Part shown: positions 61,561-64,000 of the stretch, in pieces
How the letters are laid out: the number at the start of each line of letters is the position of its first letter
Position numbering within the stretch: position 1 is the stretch's first letter
Assembly (NCBI RefSeq): GCF_024707505.1
Contig: NZ_CP102604.1
Location: 1,984,001-2,048,000 of the forward strand
DNA from: Pantoea sp. SOD02
GTDB lineage: Bacteria > Pseudomonadota > Gammaproteobacteria > Enterobacterales > Enterobacteriaceae
Reading direction: 5' to 3'
DNA length: 64,000 bases
Position numbers and translations under genes: made by a program
The notes under the pieces: generated by a model
The model's input: the letters and a program-made list of their open reading frames with translations, nothing else
What the model was told of the DNA's origin: nothing
Database searches by the model: none

Positions 61561-62421
61561 TCACGAATTAACCGAATGATTTATTTTCATTGGCGCGACC
61601 ACCACATTTACCCCTAAATCCTGCATACGACGCAAAATAGGTACCGGCGTACCCTGATTGACAATCACCACATCGAATTCACTTAGATGCGCAAAGCGGT
61701 GCAGCGCCCGGCGTTCAAACTTGGTGTTATCCATCATCAGAATGCGCTGCTGCGCGGCGTCAAACATCGCGCGTTTGGTCTCCACCGTTTCAGCAGATTG
61801 ATGGAACACCGCATCGTCGATAATCGCTGACATGCTGACGAAAAACACGTCGGCGCGCAGGCTGGCAATCTCATCCCGCGTCATACGGCCCATAAATGCA
61901 TTGCACCAGTGATAGAACTGTCCGCCGAGGCCCATCAAGGTGATATCGCGGCCGTTGCGCAGCTCGTTCATTAAGGTCAGTGAATTGGTGATCACCGTCA
62001 GCGGCGCGCGTGCGGAGAGCAGTCGCGCCATTTGCAGCACGGTGGTGGAGTCATCGAGGAAAATCGCCTGCCCCGGTTCGAGATAGGTGGCGGCGACATC
62101 GGCAATCGCCTGCTTCTCTTCCAGTTGACGCGTGGCGCGGTAGATATCGCTGGATTCAACCAGGCTGGTTGGCGTCGCAGAGACCACGCCGCGCGATTTA
62201 TGCAGCAGGCCGCGTTCTACCATCTCGTCAATATCGCGATGCGCGGTCATCAAACTGATGCCAAAGCGATCGGTGATATCTTCGATGCGGATCGCCCCTT
62301 CAGCCATTACCGCTTCGGCGATTAGCTGACGACGGGCGAGCTGGCGCGCCTGACGGCTATCGCTGGGTAAGGTTTCGGCCATAAATACGCTAAGGGAAGA
62401 GTCCTGCGGGTTGTGCGCCAT
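61561..62421 (-). CDS. DeoR-family transcriptional regulator
   Basis: 286 residues. N-terminal HTH (about 25-85; RIEDITDRFGISLMTAHRDI then DEMVERGLLHKSRGV), followed by a DeoR-type phosphosugar-binding domain (IFLDDSTTVLQMARLL, VITNSLTLMNEL). DeoR proteins usually repress sugar operons and respond to a sugar phosphate. It lies downstream of a ribose-type ABC binding protein on the same strand, separated by two palindromic repeats, and probably governs that transport locus, most of which is beyond the window. Confidence 0.9.
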   Translation of the reverse strand: MAHNPQDSSLSVFMAETLPSDSRQARQLARRQLIAEAVMAEGAIRIEDITDRFGISLMTAHRDIDEMVERGLLHKSRGVVSATPTSLVESSDIYRATRQLEEKQAIADVAATYLEPGQAIFLDDSTTVLQMARLLSARAPLTVITNSLTLMNELRNGRDITLMGLGGQFYHWCNAFMGRMTRDEIASLRADVFFVSMSAIIDDAVFHQSAETVETKRAMFDAAQQRILMMDNTKFERRALHRFAHLSEFDVVIVNQGTPVPILRRMQDLGVNVVVAPMKINHSVNS

Positions 62422-62500
62422 ATTTCATCCGAGAAAGTGAAGCGGAAAGCGGGTTCGGCACTCATTACAGCGTCTAATTGTGGTTTTGGCAAATGCTTGA

Positions 62501-62565
62501 GGTCGCCATAAATGACGACCCTACAGAAGATATCGCGTTATGTAGGGTCGCCATTTATGGCGACC
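62501..62565. repeat. Composite palindromic repeat, two type 1 hairpins
   Basis: Type 1 (62501-62520, one arm changed), a 25-base spacer from CTAC to GTAG, type 1 (62546-62565). Located between the binding-protein and DeoR genes, both on minus. Confidence 0.85.
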
Positions 62566-62573
62566 TGGTTTAT

Positions 62574-63521
62574 TTACTGCTTCAGAACAAACGGTGAAGC
62601 AAAGTTACCGGCGTTCTCTTTGGTGATCAGAATGCAGTCAAACAGCTGCTTCTCCGATGCCGCTCCGGTTTTGCCGGTTTTCAGGAAGCTATCCGCCTGC
62701 TCTACTGCTTTCTGCGCGAACTGGGCCACAGGCTGCATCACGGTGTAAGCCAGCGTACCGGCTTTCACCGCATCGACCGCATCCGGTGAACCGTCAAAAC
62801 CGCCGACTTTGATCTGATTCAGTTTGCCAGCTTCTTTCAGCGCAGCGATCGCGCCCAGCGCCATTTCGTCATTGCCGCTGATCACACCTTTGATGTTGGG
62901 ATTGGCCTGCAGCAGCGACTGCATTTTATTGAAGCCCTGGGTGCGGTCCCAGTTAGCCACTTCCTGGCCGACTTTCTTCAGCGTGGGATATTGCGTCAGC
63001 ACAGTGTCAAAACCGTTGGCGCGGGTGGCGGCGTTATTATCTGACGGCGGGCCAACCAGCTCGACATAGTTCGCGGTATCGCCCACCTGCTTCACCCACT
63101 CCATCGCGCCAACCGCCGCGCCCTGCGCGTTGTTAGAAACCAGCTGCGCTTTGGCGAGGCCGCTCTGATTCAGTTCGGCGTTGATGATAAACACCGGAAT
63201 ATTAGCGGCGATGGCTTTTTTCACCGAGCCGACCGAACCATCGGCGTTAGCCGGATCGAGAATAATCGCTTTCGATTTATTGGTGATCGCCGTATCAATC
63301 AGTTGGCTTTCGGTATTGGTATCGCCCTTGTGCGCGCTGACTTTGGCGCTGTAGCCCAGCTTTTCAGCGGCTTTCTGCGCCACCTGACCTTCCGTCAGCC
63401 AGTAAGGGTTGGAAGGATCGTTAACGATGATAGTCATTAACCCGTTATCTGCCCAGGTGGGTGCAGCAAAAGTGGTGATGGCCATAGCTGCGGCCGCGAT
63501 GAAGAGACGTTTAGTGAACAT
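62574..63521 (-). CDS. Ribose-type ABC periplasmic binding protein (CUT2)
   Basis: 315 residues. Signal peptide of about 24 residues ending near PTWADN. The mature protein is a type I periplasmic-binding fold like RbsB (LMTIIVNDPSNPYWLTEG, then GTAITNKSKAIILDPANADG-like region, NDEMALGAIAALKEAG, GGFDGSPDAVDAVKAG). Ligand pockets of this class bind ribose, erythritol, xylitol, apiose or similar. Upstream of a permease and downstream DeoR gene. Ligand not assignable; the ATPase and catabolic genes lie outside the window. Confidence 0.92.
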   Translation of the reverse strand: MFTKRLFIAAAAMAITTFAAPTWADNGLMTIIVNDPSNPYWLTEGQVAQKAAEKLGYSAKVSAHKGDTNTESQLIDTAITNKSKAIILDPANADGSVGSVKKAIAANIPVFIINAELNQSGLAKAQLVSNNAQGAAVGAMEWVKQVGDTANYVELVGPPSDNNAATRANGFDTVLTQYPTLKKVGQEVANWDRTQGFNKMQSLLQANPNIKGVISGNDEMALGAIAALKEAGKLNQIKVGGFDGSPDAVDAVKAGTLAYTVMQPVAQFAQKAVEQADSFLKTGKTGAASEKQLFDCILITKENAGNFASPFVLKQ

Positions 63522-63594
63522 AGTTGGTGCTCCGTTATTATATGGGGTACAGGTTTTACGGATATCCGCGCGCTGCTGAAACAGCGCGCGTGAG

Positions 63595-64000
63595 TTAGCG
63601 AGCGCGCCGTCCGTATTGCAGGGTGTTGAGCAATACCGCCAGCACGATCACGGCACCAGTGAACACCGTCTGCCAGTAAGCAGAGACGCCGATAATCACC
63701 AGGCCATCAGAGAGAAAACCAATCACGAACGCGCCAAGCAGCGTACCGCGCACGTTGCCGCGTCCACCGGTCAGCGCCGCGCCACCAATCACCACCGCCG
63801 CAATGGCGGTCAGTTCATAGGTGGTACCGGCGGTTGGGCCCGCCGAGGTGAGCTGTGAGGAGAGCACCAGCCCGGCGAGTGCGGCGCAGACGCCAGACAA
63901 CACATAGACGCTGATTTTGATGCGTTTCACCGGCACACCCGACAGATCGGCGGCGCGCTCATTACCACCCGAAGCGTACAGCCAGCGACCAAACGCCGAG
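63595..64000 (-). CDS. Ribose-type ABC permease, N-terminal part beyond the window
   Basis: The frame runs to the last base, so the gene begins further on; the visible part is about 134 C-terminal residues of roughly 320-340. It starts at the window edge in AFGRWLYASGGNERAADLSG (the ATPase-contact loop of RbsC-type permeases), then helices with AGLVLSSQLTSAGPTAGTTY, AIAAVVIGGAALTGGRGNV and the last helix before a GRRAR tail. It belongs with the binding protein at 62574, whose gene follows 73 bases later. Confidence 0.92.
   Translation of the reverse strand, partial: SAFGRWLYASGGNERAADLSGVPVKRIKISVYVLSGVCAALAGLVLSSQLTSAGPTAGTTYELTAIAAVVIGGAALTGGRGNVRGTLLGAFVIGFLSDGLVIIGVSAYWQTVFTGAVIVLAVLLNTLQYGRRAR

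Noticed and set aside
2839-62565. Repeated hairpins as a possible CRISPR array
   Set aside because: Copies are dispersed singly or in pairs over 60 kb, with no regular spacers and no cas genes.
1-64000. tRNA, rRNA, known riboswitches, integrases, insertion sequences, attachment sites and origins
   Set aside because: None seen on reading either strand; no transposase or integrase protein is encoded and no tRNA-like cloverleaf was noticed.

Overview
The window reads as one continuous stretch from a Gram-negative gamma-proteobacterium of the Enterobacterales, most likely the Erwiniaceae (Pantoea/Erwinia-like). The reasons are enterobacterial housekeeping proteins recognisable over their full length (LplA, RluF, OsmB, CurA, a DUF1275/YoaK protein, MlrA- and NfsA-like proteins, transketolase), moderately GC-rich coding DNA, and a family of short palindromic repeats between genes. 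I cannot tell from the sequence whether this is chromosome or megaplasmid. Most of the window is accessory sugar-acid and nutrient-scavenging metabolism typical of a plant-associated bacterium.

Layout. 1-4150: end of an RND multidrug pump gene, its outer-membrane lipoprotein, and two convergent TetR regulators. 4356-9797: pirin-like protein, a GntR/UTRA regulator with a ManD/RspA-type dehydratase and a PTS EIIBC, then lplA. 10001-12166: electrophile-stress block (DJ-1/PfpI protein, exported alpha/beta hydrolase, TetR regulator) with three copies of one operator. 12301-21887: a divergent locus whose parts match the D-apionate to L-erythrulose to D-erythrose-4-phosphate route (transketolase and derI on minus; MFS, lerK, lerI, oiaC, apnO and a SorC regulator on plus). 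21888-25164: SnoaL-like protein, LysR regulator, type IV AbiE toxin-antitoxin pair. 25411-35287: peptide-type ABC transporter with M20 peptidase, D-cysteine desulfhydrase, ketimine-reductase-like and rhodanese proteins plus a GntR/FCD regulator. 35466-40551: Ugp-like ABC importer with a cytoplasmic ADPRibase-Mn-like phosphoesterase. 40521-45169: HPP membrane protein, RluF, nitroreductase, MlrA-like regulator, CurA. 45478-49279: MFS, glucarate-dehydratase-like enzyme and periplasmic lactonase in one operon. 49326-52845: cupin, NCS1 permease, DoxX, VF530-type protein, one unrecognised basic protein. 53044-59922: L-idonate-type locus (ManD-like dehydratase, GntR, IdnO, two MFS, IdnD). 60228-64000: osmB, yoaK-like, DeoR regulator, ribose-type ABC binding protein and the start-truncated permease running off the window.

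How they work together. At least five loci pair a transporter, catabolic enzymes and a local regulator. They feed the pentose phosphate pathway through erythrose-4-phosphate, or the Entner-Doudoroff pathway through 2-keto-3-deoxygluconate-type products. Candidate operators repeated in front of functionally linked genes (electrophile block, AbiE, sulfur/peptide ABC locus, idonate locus) help define regulons. Twelve sites carry one composite palindromic repeat family with two hairpin types that differ by compensatory changes. Most lie just downstream of a gene, and one has become the coding end of a gene.
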